Shown here piece by piece: positions 37,979-50,200 of a stretch of DNA of 64,000 nucleotides; the stretch's first letter is position 1; each line of letters begins with the position of its first letter. The translations under genes and the position numbers were made by a program. The stretch comes from CAZSRX01 sp964609675 [NCBI: uncultured Bacteroidota bacterium] (lineage in GTDB: Bacteria > CLD3 > SB21), in NCBI GenBank assembly GCA_964609675.1, contig CAZSRX010000008.1, positions 29,196 to 93,195 of the forward strand. Reading direction: 5' to 3'. The notes beneath the pieces are model-generated. The model was not told the origin of the DNA. It made no database searches and saw only the letters and a list, made by a program, of their open reading frames with translations.

Positions 37979-39980
37979 ACTGGGCTATGGATGCCGGCTT
38001 CTCTTTGGTATGCGTAAGCTTCAGGCGGATGCCTTTAGCTTCTATGAGCGATTGAATCTCCTGCATGACGCCTTCGGAATCAAGGCCCAAGCGCTGATAC
38101 AAAATTTCATTTTCGCCATGCTCGACGAACGCGTCAGGCAAGCCCATCACATGGACAGTCAGCCGGGATATTTTTTCTGCAAATTGCGGATCACGACGGG
38201 AATGCGTTTCGATGAATTTCTGGCAGTAAATTTTTTCAAGAACGGCGCTGCCAAACCCGCCCTGGATAGTATTGTCTTCCAGAGTGATGACGATACGATG
38301 ATCCCGTACCATTTCGAAAAGCATTTCTTCATCCAAAGGTTTTACAAAACGGGCGTTCACCACCGTGACCGAATACCCCGCTTTAAGAAGTCGCGCCGCC
38401 GCCTGACTGGCTGTGGAAACCATGGATCCGATGGCAAGGATGGCGGCATCATTTCCGCGCACGAGTATCTCAGATTTTCCAATTTCAATTTTACTGAATT
38501 CTTCAAGAATCGGCACGCCGACACCGTTACCGCGCGGGTATCGAATGGCAATGGGCCCCTGATTATAAAGAATCCCTGTATAAATCATATCCTTTAGTTC
38601 GTTTTCATCTTTTGGCGCCATAATGGTCATGCCTTGAATGCATCGCAAGAACGACAAATCCAGCGCTCCGTGATGGGTAGGGCCGTCGGCGCCTACCAAA
38701 CCGGCGCGGTCAAGGCAAAAGAGCACCGGCACATTCTGCAAAGCCACGTCGTGGACGATCTGGTCAAAGCTGCGCTGAATAAACGTGGAATAAATGGCCA
38801 CCACCGGTTTCAGTCCGTTTAGTCCCATGCCTGCGGCCATTGTAACGGCGTGCGATTCCGCAATGCCTACATCAAAAAAACGCTGAGGCATGGCGTCCGC
38901 TAAGTATTTCAATCCGGTTCCTTCGGCCATCGCGGCGGTAATGCCTACCACATGCGGATATTTACGGCATAATTTCAACAAGGTTTTTCCGAATACCTCC
39001 GTGTAGGAGGGCGCCGACTTTCGGGATTCGAATGCCGTTTCTAAGGATGTGGATTTCGCCGATACCGCATGATAACGGGTAGCGTCTTCTTTGTATTTCT
39101 CCACATCGCGCTCTTCCTGTATCATCCCTTTGCCTTTTTTAGTCAGCACATGAAGCAGCAGCGGGCCTTTGATATTTTTGATGTCGTTAAATAGCCGTAA
39201 TAACCGCGGCAGATCATGACCATCCACCGGACCGAAATATCGGAAACCAAGACTTTCAAAAAAATGACCCGGCACCAGGACGGTTTTAATGCCTTCTTCA
39301 AGTTTGGCAACGCCATAACGGACTTTATCACCGAGATCATGAAATTTTCCGAGCGCTTCCCAAATCTCTTTCTTAACTTTATTATAAAGCGGGTTGGAAA
39401 TCAGATCGGTTAGATGCTTGGATAAGGCGCCTACATTGGATGAAATCGACATCATATTGTCATTCAAAATGACGATGAGGTCTCTCTTAATACTGCCCGC
39501 GTGGTTGAGCGCTTCAAACGCCAGACCGCCTGTCAGGGCGCCATCGCCGATGATGGCAATGACTTTGTGATTTTGTTTCTGTATATCCCGCGCGATGGCC
39601 ATCCCCACAGCCGCGGATATCGACGTGCTGGCATGGCCGGTACAGAATGCGTCATACTCGCTTTCATCAATCTTGCAGAAACCGCTCAGACCATCAGTTT
39701 GGCGGATCGTGTGAAAACGGTCCTTACGCCCGGTCAGTAATTTATGAATATAGGCCTGGTGGCTCACATCCCAGATAATTTTATCACGCGGGGTATCAAA
39801 GGTATAATGCAGGGCAACGGTCAGTTCCACTACGCCCAGGCTTGCGCCCAGATGGCCGCCAATGCGGGTGATTTCATCAATCACATACTGCCTCAATTCC
39901 GCTGACAGTCTGATCAGTTCTTCCGGTTTGAGCGTTTTTAAATCATCCGGTGTATTGACCCGGTTAAATATCGATGGCAT
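37977..39980 (-). CDS. dxs: 1-deoxy-D-xylulose-5-phosphate synthase
   Basis: 667 residues, slightly longer than usual (~620-640) through a Lys/Thr-rich tail. Thiamine-diphosphate motif IIGDGALTGGLAFEALNHAG ... LIVILNDNMMSIS and the transketolase-type GITAAMAEGTGLKYLADAMPQRFFDVGIAESHAVTMAAGMG with the C-terminal DNTIQGGFGSAVLE. It makes DXP from pyruvate and glyceraldehyde-3-phosphate, the first step of the MEP isoprenoid pathway, and would supply precursors for the prenyltransferase at 9.3 kb. Single gene between two terminators. Confidence 0.97.
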   Translation of the reverse strand: MPSIFNRVNTPDDLKTLKPEELIRLSAELRQYVIDEITRIGGHLGASLGVVELTVALHYTFDTPRDKIIWDVSHQAYIHKLLTGRKDRFHTIRQTDGLSGFCKIDESEYDAFCTGHASTSISAAVGMAIARDIQKQNHKVIAIIGDGALTGGLAFEALNHAGSIKRDLIVILNDNMMSISSNVGALSKHLTDLISNPLYNKVKKEIWEALGKFHDLGDKVRYGVAKLEEGIKTVLVPGHFFESLGFRYFGPVDGHDLPRLLRLFNDIKNIKGPLLLHVLTKKGKGMIQEERDVEKYKEDATRYHAVSAKSTSLETAFESRKSAPSYTEVFGKTLLKLCRKYPHVVGITAAMAEGTGLKYLADAMPQRFFDVGIAESHAVTMAAGMGLNGLKPVVAIYSTFIQRSFDQIVHDVALQNVPVLFCLDRAGLVGADGPTHHGALDLSFLRCIQGMTIMAPKDENELKDMIYTGILYNQGPIAIRYPRGNGVGVPILEEFSKIEIGKSEILVRGNDAAILAIGSMVSTASQAAARLLKAGYSVTVVNARFVKPLDEEMLFEMVRDHRIVITLEDNTIQGGFGSAVLEKIYCQKFIETHSRRDPQFAEKISRLTVHVMGLPDAFVEHGENEILYQRLGLDSEGVMQEIQSLIEAKGIRLKLTHTKEKPASIAQ

Positions 39981-40030
39981 GCAAAACCTTTATAAGTTTT
40001 TTATACGGCTTTAAATCTAATATTTTTCCC

Positions 40031-40068
40031 AAAAAAAACAAGGTTGAATGTATTTACATTCAACCTTG
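40031..40068 (-). terminator. Terminator of the outer-membrane protein gene at 40.1-41.2 kb
   Basis: Perfect 12-bp stem, CAAGGTTGAATG (40039-40050) with CATTCAACCTTG (40057-40068), loop of 6. The A-run at 40031-40038 gives eight Us on the minus-strand transcript. Confidence 0.93.
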
Positions 40069-40088
40069 CTCGTAAAACTTAATGATAC

Positions 40089-41195
40089 TTAAATAGCAAA
40101 ATTGACACCTACGCTGTAAGCTTTCTTCTTAGCCATACTGTAGTCTGCATTGATATTAACAAGCAGGAACCGGAAATTGCTTCCGACTGTAATACGGTCT
40201 TTATTAACCCCTTTGGCCTTAAATTTTACAGGAATGGTATTATTCGCGTCCATGACATAATCATATTTGAATGTCATTTCTGAGGATTCCCTGAGATAAC
40301 CGGCATATGGCGTGATATTCAAAAAACCAAATCCAAGTTGTTTACTCACTGTCGCACCATAAGCTACGGCATGGGCTTCAAACAATTTTCCCTGGCTGAT
40401 ATTTTGCTGATAAAACGCGGCGGCAAAATCCATTGGCATCTTAAAAGGCAGCCACACGGCAGGATTGTGCTGTATTCCCCATCCGAAATAATTCATTTTA
40501 CCGACCTTGCCATATATTTTGGCCGGCGGCAGATAGCGTAAAGTAACCTGAGTGCCCCAAACCGTACCGATAGTTGCCTGGGGCGCCATAAGCGGCACAA
40601 CTGGCGATTCGAGAATGCCTCCGATTTTTAAAGTATCTCTGATATTATTTAATTCTATTGTCTGCGTTTGCCCGTTGGGATCAGTAATATTGAACGTTTT
40701 ATTGCCAATGGTAACAACGATTTTATCTGATTTTTTTCCAATAAATGTGGCGCCGGACAATGTTACCGGTACGGATTGACCGACAATTTGTGATGAAACC
40801 GTATTAATAGCGGTTATTTTTTGAGCGGAATCAAGACTATTATACCAGGCCTGATTTCTTAAATAGGCTTCGGATATTTCATTCGCATCGGCTTGCTGAA
40901 ATTGATAATCGCCGGTGGTGGAAAACCGTTTATCTTTATCGGTGAACATCGTTCCTACAAATACCACGCCGACTTCAATGTCCAGTCCGAATTTTTTGGC
41001 TTTTGGTGAACGGTGAAACCATCCGGTATTCAGATTTGTCGAAAAGCCGGTGGTTACCGGTTTGGTATATAACTTAGCCGCGGGTTCGGCAAGTCCGGTA
41101 ATCGCTTCCTTCAGATTGCCCTGCGCCATTGTCAATGAGGCAACAATAAAAATTAAGCCCAAAATGAGTGACAAATTTTTGGTAACAGCTTTCAT
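40089..41195 (-). CDS. Predicted outer-membrane beta-barrel protein (DUF6588-like)
   Basis: 368 residues from the ATG at 41195, which has CCGGAGG about 8 bases upstream; a longer frame (to 41261) would run through the upstream terminator. Signal peptide LSLILGLIFIVASLTMAQ ends near residue 25. The mature N terminus (LKEAITGLAEPAAKLYTKPVTTGF, NLNTGWFHRSPKAKKFGLDIEVGVVF) matches what I recall of the DUF6588 group, seen in FCB genomes and thought to be beta-barrels; this assignment is from memory. Alternating strands to the end (SYSMAKKKAYSVGVNFAI) support a barrel. Function unknown. Lies downstream of the giant secreted protein but is separated by a terminator. Confidence 0.65.
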   Translation of the reverse strand: MKAVTKNLSLILGLIFIVASLTMAQGNLKEAITGLAEPAAKLYTKPVTTGFSTNLNTGWFHRSPKAKKFGLDIEVGVVFVGTMFTDKDKRFSTTGDYQFQQADANEISEAYLRNQAWYNSLDSAQKITAINTVSSQIVGQSVPVTLSGATFIGKKSDKIVVTIGNKTFNITDPNGQTQTIELNNIRDTLKIGGILESPVVPLMAPQATIGTVWGTQVTLRYLPPAKIYGKVGKMNYFGWGIQHNPAVWLPFKMPMDFAAAFYQQNISQGKLFEAHAVAYGATVSKQLGFGFLNITPYAGYLRESSEMTFKYDYVMDANNTIPVKFKAKGVNKDRITVGSNFRFLLVNINADYSMAKKKAYSVGVNFAI

Positions 41196-41246
41196 AGAGT
41201 ACCTCCGGTTAGTTATTATATTATTTGCTTGTAATATAATAAAAAC

Positions 41247-41281
41247 AAAGGGCGGGTGCAAATATTCCCGCCCTTTTTTTT
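41247..41281. terminator. Terminator after the giant repeat-protein gene
   Basis: 10-bp stem AAAGGGCGGG (41247-41256) with CCCGCCCTTT (41267-41276), 10-base loop. On the minus strand it is followed by GTTTTTATT; T-run also on the plus side. It separates the 14.3-kb gene from the downstream outer-membrane protein gene, whose start region holds a TATAAT-like hexamer. Confidence 0.85.
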
Positions 41282-41297
41282 AATAATTTTTTCGTTC

Positions 41298-44200
41298 TTA
41301 TTTGATGACCATCATCTTATGGGTCTTGGTAAACCGCTGTTTGCCTTCCAGCGCTTTTGCGGTAATTCGATAGATGTACACACCGGATGCGACAGCCGTA
41401 TTGCGGTTACTGAGTCCGTTCCATCGGACTTTGTGGAATCCGGGTTCCATCTTCTTGTTCACCAGCGTCTGCACTTCCTGGCCAAGGATGTTGTAGATCT
41501 TTATGGTTACCTGCGCTGCGACCGGCAGATCGTACTCGATGGTTGTGTTCGGGTTAAAAGGATTCGGATAATTCTGCGACAACCGGAAGCTCTTCGGCAG
41601 ATCCACCAGAACGTATTCGGCGTCATGAACATTAATCTTGCCGTCATACGAAACGTCAGCGATACGATAAGCGTAGCGCGCGCCGGACTTCACTTCGGTA
41701 TCTTCGAAGATATAATCCGTCGCAGAGGGCTTGGTACCTGCGCCCTTAAGCTGACCGGCTGAAGCAAACGTAGAATACAGCTGTTCGATGGTGATAAGAC
41801 CCTTGTTCAGTTTGTCGTATTCTTCTTCCGAAATTTCTTTCTTAAACACGAGCCAGTAAGCGTTATTCAGCTCGCTTTCGGTTCTCCATTCCAGCGTTAC
41901 TTTGCCGTTTTCGGAGCGTGCGCGGAAATAAGCCAGTTCGACCGGCAGGCTCGCGTCATTAACGGCGTCGCAGATGACCAGTGTATCCAGTATGCCCGCG
42001 CGGAACGGGTAGTTTGCGGCTTGTACCCACAGCTCGGTGGTATCCCGAAGCATGGTTACGCCCGGCATCGTATCGATCATGGCCCATACACCGGCGCTGC
42101 GCCGCCAGATATGTAACTGATTCTTATTATTATTATTCAGTTCATCGCGCCCATAATACAAGCGTATCGTGTCATTGCTGACCGTATTAGCGGATTGGAC
42201 AGTGTAGTATCGCATTACAGCAGCTACGGCAACATTCAGCGTATCGCTAATCAACCGCACGGTCGTGCTTCCTAAGGCGTTGCCTAAGGTCTTAATACGG
42301 AAGTCATTTCCGAATATAACATTGGCGCTGGTGCCTACGTTTTGGGTTTCATTGAAACTCCACCGTACGCGTCCGTAGGAAGGATCGCCATTATCCTGTT
42401 CATAGCGCACGCCGCTCATGGTGCCTTTGTAATTGACAAAGGATATACGTCCATTGCCGGACGTATTGGAAACATTGTAAAGCATGCGATTCGTGGCGGC
42501 AGAGTCAAACCGTACGCCGCTTGGGCTGACGAACTGATCGCTGGCCATTGAGATATAGGCATTGCCGGTGCCGCTCAGGAAGAAGGTGTTGTCCATCTTC
42601 TGGGTCGATTCAATCAGTGCGCCGGACTGCAGGGTTATACCATATTGCCCGCTGCCACCGAGATTGAAGAAGCCGGCGTTCTTGACGTCCAGCGTGCCGC
42701 CGCTCGCGACCACCATACGGTAGTTCCCGCTTACCGAACCGATGTTAGCGCGGTTAGCGTACGTTGTATCCGTACCGATTGCGCGGAAAATACCATTGTT
42801 GTTGATATTAATAACCGTGCCGTCACCGAAGCGGGATACCTTCGCGGCCTGGGCTTGCAGTAATCCCGAAACGTTGAAATTATTGCAATCTTCGATAGTA
42901 CCGTAACCCATAACCAGGGTACCATTATCGTAAACGTTAATAGAATAATTTCCTGAGATAAGTCTTGTAAGTCGCGCACGGATAGCATCGGAGGTACCAA
43001 GTATACTTAAAGAACCGCCGTATATATTAACCTTGGTGCCGTTAGTCATCTTCAAGTTACCGCCTCCGGATACAAGCAGATCGCCGCTATAAACCCGGAT
43101 GGAATCCGTTGCGGCATCGCCATAATCGAAATTTCTTCCGCTTAGATCAAATGTGCCGTCCCGGACGATAAAATGATTTATCACTTTTGAATCACCTGTG
43201 GAAGTAACGGTCGCACCGGTTTTGTTAATTACCAGATTGGCAATCGAATTGTTTCCATCATCATAATTAGAAGCCGTTGATCCGTTGAGTATGAGAGAAT
43301 CGCCGGCTTGCATAGTCACCGAAGCTGTTAAAGTAACATTACCGCCAATGGTTAAATGTCTGTTATTGGTCCTGAACCCACCGGATGATACGGTGAATTC
43401 GTTAGTAACGATGTTATTATTTGAATTTAATTGTAAATAATTACCCGAATTTTTATTGACAACAAGCCGATAATACGTCGTTCCATTGGTTTCGATACTT
43501 GAATTGATATTGCCTACAAACGATACGGTTCTTCCGTTAGGAATAAATGTGCCGCCGTTATTATACCAACTGCCATATACTTCAATATCACTGCTGGATA
43601 AATCAAATATACCATTGACAATATTCAATAGACCGCGTAATTGCAGCGAAGACGCCAATCGAATAGTACCCGATGGTTTATCAATACGAACATTATAAAA
43701 GGGTTTGGACGTCCCGCCGGTATTAATTGTCTGTAAACCAGTACCGTTGAATATGATATTTCCTGTACCGTAATTAAAGGTACCTGTGGTAGTCCAGTTT
43801 TCTCCGCAAACAATTTTATTGTTATTAGCCGTTAACGTAGCGCCGGCACCTATTGTAATACTTTTAGCTACAAACATAGTATCAGTGCCAGTAGTCAACG
43901 TTAACGAAGAGGACGTTCCCGTTATTAATAAGCTTCCGACAAGCCGCATTCGTTTAGTGGCATTAACGTTTACAGTTGCACCGTCTCGAATGGTTATATT
44001 ATTGCAGGTAAGATTGGTATCATACTGTACATTCGTAAATCCTGAAGGAATAAGAGCGTTCTTTGTCGCATCATCGGGTAAGCCATTAGGATTCCAATTT
44101 TCAGCTACTTTCCATGAGCGCCCGGTACCGGAGGGACCGCCGTCAAAAGTATAGGTAGTCGTGGAATAACGCCAGTCTAAATAAGCGCCGGAACTGTAGG

Positions 44201-47200
44201 CCTCGCCTTCAAACGCTCCGCTGGCATCATACATAATCAGTGAATCACCGCTGGTAGCGTTTGTTCGGGTAACATTTTTGGATACGCCTCCAGCGTTGGT
44301 CGGGAAGGTTACGCCGGTCATCCAAATATCGCCCGTGGTAAAATTACCGTCCAGTTTTAATAAGGAGCCGTCTGCCTGCCCGTTAGTAAATGTGGTAGAA
44401 TCGAAATCATACGTAGCGTCAATTCCGCTATTCGTGCCGTTTGTTGTAATGGAAACACCATTGGTGTTCATATATTCAAACAGAGCGTGTTTGGCCGCAA
44501 TAGTACCTCCGGAACTGACAGTAAAGCCGTAATATGAAGTGCCACCGGTGCGGCGGGTCACCGTAACATTGCTATCCGGTGTCCCTATAATGTTGATCCT
44601 GCCACCGGAATTGACGGTCAGGGCCGTATTACCGGCGGCGGCAGCATACATCCGGAGATTAGAACCTTTATTCAGGTCCAGCGTTCCGGAAACAGTCAAA
44701 TTATCGGCGCCATCTCCGAATTCTATTGTCTTTTTGTTTGAATATAAAGTACCGCTGGCAATATTAAGATTACCAACAACTGTAAGATTATCCTGCAGCG
44801 TTATAGAACCCGTTGAAGTCTTATCAATTCGCAGATTGTTAAACGAGGAGCCGTTAGAGGTAAGGTTTTTGTTGTTATTGCTGGATAACCTGATTTCTCC
44901 GGATCCTGCATCGGTAAACGTGCCAGCATTATAAAATTCACCGTTGATGGTTGTGGTTCGGCCGTTATTATTAAAGGTTCCTTGCAGAATCCGTAAATCG
45001 TTGTTCACCTGCAGATCGTTAGCGCCCATAACAAGGCTGCCGCCGGATTTATTCACAACGATGTTGTAAAATTGCTTACCCGAGCCGGTTCCGCCGGTTA
45101 CGAAAGTTTGTCCGGAGTTTCCGTTAAATATTACTACGCCGTTACCGTGGTTGAAATTACTGGAATTCGTCCAGTTACCTCCGACAAAGATTGTATCGGT
45201 ACTATTCGTTACCGTGATGGTGCCGGTGCCGTCTATAGTTAGATAATCCGTAACAATTAAATTTCTTCCGTTCAACGTCAGCGTTTTTTGGCTTATCTGA
45301 AGCGTTTTAGCCAGCGCCGTATCTGCCGTAATCGTCGGCATATTGGAGGAACTGGAATTAATAATCACGTTATTGTCCCTCGTCGGCACTGACTTCGGAC
45401 TCCAGTTACCCGGATTATGCCAGTTAGTATTGGTTTTACCGGTCCATTGCCGGGTATTGGTGGTATATACCCAATCTACACGATCACCCGCGTCGAGTTC
45501 ATAATCGGCACCTTCAAAGGCACCCGTAGCATCTTGCATGGTAATGTGGCCGGCCGCTCCTTCTTTGGCGACATTATAGGACTGCCCGGTGGGAACTGTC
45601 GGGAAGTTAACATCCCGGATAACCAATGTATCGGTGTTATTTTTCAGGTATAGCATTTTACCTTCCGCCATACCGTTGTCAAACGTACAATAGCTGAAAT
45701 TGTTGCCGGTATCAATCGTCGCTGAATTGATATAGATACCGTAAGTATTCATATACTCGAACTTAGCATATTTCGCATGAATTTTTGTGCCGTTAGACAT
45801 GGTAAAGCCGTAATAATTGGCGGCGTTATTACGGGTCACCGTCGCGACATTACCGCTAACGCCGACGGCCCGGAATACGGCGCCGTTTTGAACCGTAAAC
45901 GCCGAATTACCGAATATTTTTAACTGAGCACCGGCATCTACTTCCAGCGTGGCATTACTGTCAACAACAAAGTAATCGGTTGCGGCATTGCCCAAATTTA
46001 ATACCTGACCGTTAAGATCCAGACTGCCGTATAGGACGGTCATGTTTCCGTTAAAGGTTGCGGCATCGGTTAGCGAATAGGAACCGGTTATGCGGATATT
46101 CTCAAAACTCGAGCCGTTCGATCGGATAGTTTTTGTTGCCCCGGTAAGAATAACCGTTGAAGTGGAAGGTGTAAATGTGCCGCTGGTCGCGTTCCAGTTT
46201 CCTTGTACGGTAATATCGCGCGTACCGTTGGCGCTGAAGTTTCCTTCATTGATATTCAGGTTATTCCGAATAATTAAATCCGACAAACCCTGCAGATAGA
46301 CATAATTAGTTGGAGCAGTGCCGGTATTGCTGATGATGATATTAAAGTACCGTTTGCCTTTCCCTGTACCCTCCGGATAGAAGTTTTGATTTGCCGATCC
46401 GTTAAATGTCAGGGTGTTATTGACCTCATTGGTATCTGACAGCAACAAACCGTAATTTAAAAAATTACCACCACACGTTATATTATGATTTTCCGTGCTG
46501 ACATCCAGAATAACTTCTCCTGCCATGGCAGCCGTTGATATCTGTATATATCCCCGTGCTTGCAAATCGCCGTTAATGCGTTTCCAGTAAACCGGGCCGC
46601 TGGATTGTTTGCTGATCAGTAGATTGCCGTAATAGAAATGGGAACCGTCAGACAATTTGGTCTCAATAAGCTGGACCGAATCCCGTATATATTGAGTAAC
46701 GGAAGTGGGATTCATGTTAATATATTCGAAATTCTTAGGAAAATTGTCATAGCCGCGCAAATAGATATTCATACCCGCGTCGAGTTGGAAACTGTCGGCT
46801 TCGGATAGACTGTTGACCGTATAAACATTCAAATCAAAATTGCGTTTGACGTCAAATAATCCGCTGTCAATATTAATATTGGTGAAGAGTGTTTTAGTCC
46901 CGGTTCCTTCAAACCGCAGACCGCTGAATGTAGTAGGATTATTTCCGCCGGTACCCCCGCCATATATATTTTGTCCGGCTCCGTTGAATATAACGGTGCT
47001 CAGATTAGGCGTAAAAGTAGCGTAATTGTCCCAGTTGCCACTTAATTGAATGGTCTTGCCGTTGCCGTCTACGACGCCCGAAGATAACTGAATGGTAATT
47101 CCTCCGCGGATATCGACATTCGTCATGAAGGTCTTGGCACCGCTATTTTCAAAGACAACGTTATAAAAATCGCTCGAGTCGCGACCATAAATGAAAGCGG

Positions 47201-50200
47201 CAGCGGTACCGTTAAAATAGGTTGTACTGGTGCCGTGCTTATAATAACCGCCGTTGTCATTATCCCATTTCTTTCCGACATATAAAGCTACGTTGGATAC
47301 GTTATCCAGCGTGCCGAACGAGTCAATAAACAACGTATCATTGATCTGAACCGCATTGGTAGTTATAGCAAGAATGGAATTGCGGCCGACTTCGAGCGTA
47401 CTGAAACGCTTGTTGGTCGCAGTACCGCCACTGACCAGCGTCTGGATGCCGGTACTGTCAAACCGCACGCGTCCGCCGCCGGGATTGAAAGTCCCGGGAT
47501 TTGACCAGTTACCTTTGACCTGGATAAGGGACTGGCCGCTCATAACGGTCAATGTACCATTAATGGTAATGTCGCCGTGAACCACTAATGTATCGTCCAT
47601 TATCATCAGCTGGCGCGTACCGGCTTCGATGGTCAGGTCTTTGCAGTAAGCTACGCCGGGGGTGTTGTTGGTGTCCGTATAGCAATGGTTAACGGCGGAA
47701 GCAGCAATCACCACGCGTCGGTTTCCGTCGGGTACGCCGGCCGGCGTCCAGTTGTAGGGATTAAACCAATTGGTGCTGTAGGTACCGTTCCAGGTCGATA
47801 TGGAATCGGAGAAAATCCATTCAATAATGCCCGTGCTCGTGGGATTATCGTATGTGTCGCCGGAAAATACGCCGGTGGCGTCCACAAACTGCAGGGTATC
47901 GGTGGCATCCCCGAAGGTTACGTTGTTGGCGCCGCCACCAGGATTGACTGAGAAATTGGCGTTCCAGATCGCGTTGTTATTAGCGCGGGTCATACTGGTT
48001 GTTAAACTGTCTATACGTAAAGCCGTCGCGCCGGCTACGCCCATTGGATAAGCAAAGTTACCGTCGCTGAAATTATACGGGTAAGTCTGGATGGTTCCTC
48101 CGGCCTGGACCCACACGCCGTTGGCGTTGGTGCGTTCAATCTTATAATAACGGGCTCCGATAGTTCCATTAGGCCCTATCGTAAGCGCATAGGTGCCGGC
48201 CCCTGTGCGCCGTGTGATAATGGCCGGATTAGCGCTGTCGCCAATAACCGTAAGCGTCCCGGCGGTACCGTACAGACCGACGTTTACGCGGGAATTCTGG
48301 TAAACATAGAAGGTACTGCCGGTTTCAATGGCCAATACGCCTCCTTCGGCTATATTTACCGAATCGGTTCCGGTCGTGCTGTAATAAATGTCGTAACCAT
48401 TGGACCGGATAGTACCGCGGTTGATATTAAACACCCCGCGAACATCCATCTGGTAGCCGGTAAGCGTGTATGTGCCTGCGCTGTCAATTTGTAAATGGTT
48501 AAAAATATAATTGCCGCCAATGCCGGTATAACCCGTTCGAAGCGTGCGACTGCCCTTGCCGCGCAGATAAACCGTGTCGCCGCGGGCTATAAAAGTACCG
48601 CCCCGGTTATCCCAATCCCCGTAGCAATAAACAGTGTTAAACCCAAGCGTATTCACATCGAGCGAACCGGCAATTATAATTAAATTCCCGCCGACATATA
48701 AATCACTGTTTGTTTGTCCCAATAATACATCATTCTGGTTGGGTTTGTTCAGAACAAAGTTATAAAAACCGTTCGTTAAAGCCTGGTTAATGGAATTCAT
48801 GTTTGTGGTAAACGTGGCGTTGACAGTTCCATCGGCGATAACCGTATTATTGTTATGTATAAAAACGCCGTTGTTGGTCCAGTTGCCGCCGACAAACAGG
48901 GAATCGCCGCTGTTGACAATCAGGGAATCGCCGGCATTGATGGTCAGGTGGCGGTTGACGTCAATTTTGGTCATAAAATATTTTGCGCCGGACCCGGACA
49001 GCACGAGATCATAAAAGTCATCGCGTCCGGTGGCCGAAATGTATTGCGGCCCGTTTCGATTAAAAGTAACGCTGCCGGTACCGGTCGTAACCGTTGTGGA
49101 AGGCGCCTGATACCAATTACCGCCCACGTAAACGGCCTGCCCGCCAAGACTGAAATTCCCGGATTCTATAGCCAAACTGTCATTCACATCCAGACGTTGC
49201 GTAATACGGACGTCGTTACCGCGGAGATACAGCTTATTAAAGGCCTTACCATTACTCAGATTACCGCTGTACAAATACTGTATGCCGCTTCCGTCTATAA
49301 TCACCCGGCCGGATCGCGGCTGAAACACCCCGGAGGCGGTGGTATTATACCAGTATCCGCCGCAATTGATTGTGTAATTATTCGTCGAAACATCAAGAGT
49401 CGTATTGGCCTCTATGGTAAGATTACCGCGGCAATTTAAATCGCCATCTAAGGTTTTTGTAACGACGGCGCCGTTACCATAGAAGTAAATATTACCGTAC
49501 TGGATCTTAGAGCCGCTTGCGGTTACGGCGGGTATGACCTGGTTGCCGCGGTCAAAATACACGGTGCTGGAGGCGGCCAGCGTGATGGTCTCAAAACCAG
49601 CAGGGAACGAGTTGCTGTCGGAACCGGTAGTGTTTCGAATATACAATCCGCAATTGGCGCCCAGGTCTAATGTGTTACTGCCGCCCAAACCGTTGATGCG
49701 GAAATTCTGCAGGTTTAGGTACGCCACACCAGCGTTCACGGTTATATTGCCGCGCACATCGAAACTGTCATAATAAACCGTACGGGCGCCGGAACCTGTA
49801 AAATTCAGATTCCAGAAGGTCTGCTTCGGCGCTCCCGCATACAAATATATACCGGTGCCGGTACCGTCGTTGCGGTCTAGCGTGATGGTCGAGGGTTGCG
49901 AACCCACGTCAATGCGGGCGTTGGCGCCGTCATTGAACTGTAAATTGTTCCCGACATTAATGTTAAAATACCGGTTGCTCGGGTTATACATTCGCAGTGT
50001 CGTATTATTATAAACATAAAGCGTACCGGTTACTTTCAGATTACTATCCAGTGTTTTATACCCGTAACGCAGATACAGGTTCGAATAATTAATCTGGTTT
50101 CCGTTAGGAAGATACGTTTTGACGGTTTGTATCGAGTCGCCAACCGCTGGCCGATCATAAATCACAATACTTCCGGAGCTGAAATTGGCGTTTTCCACGC

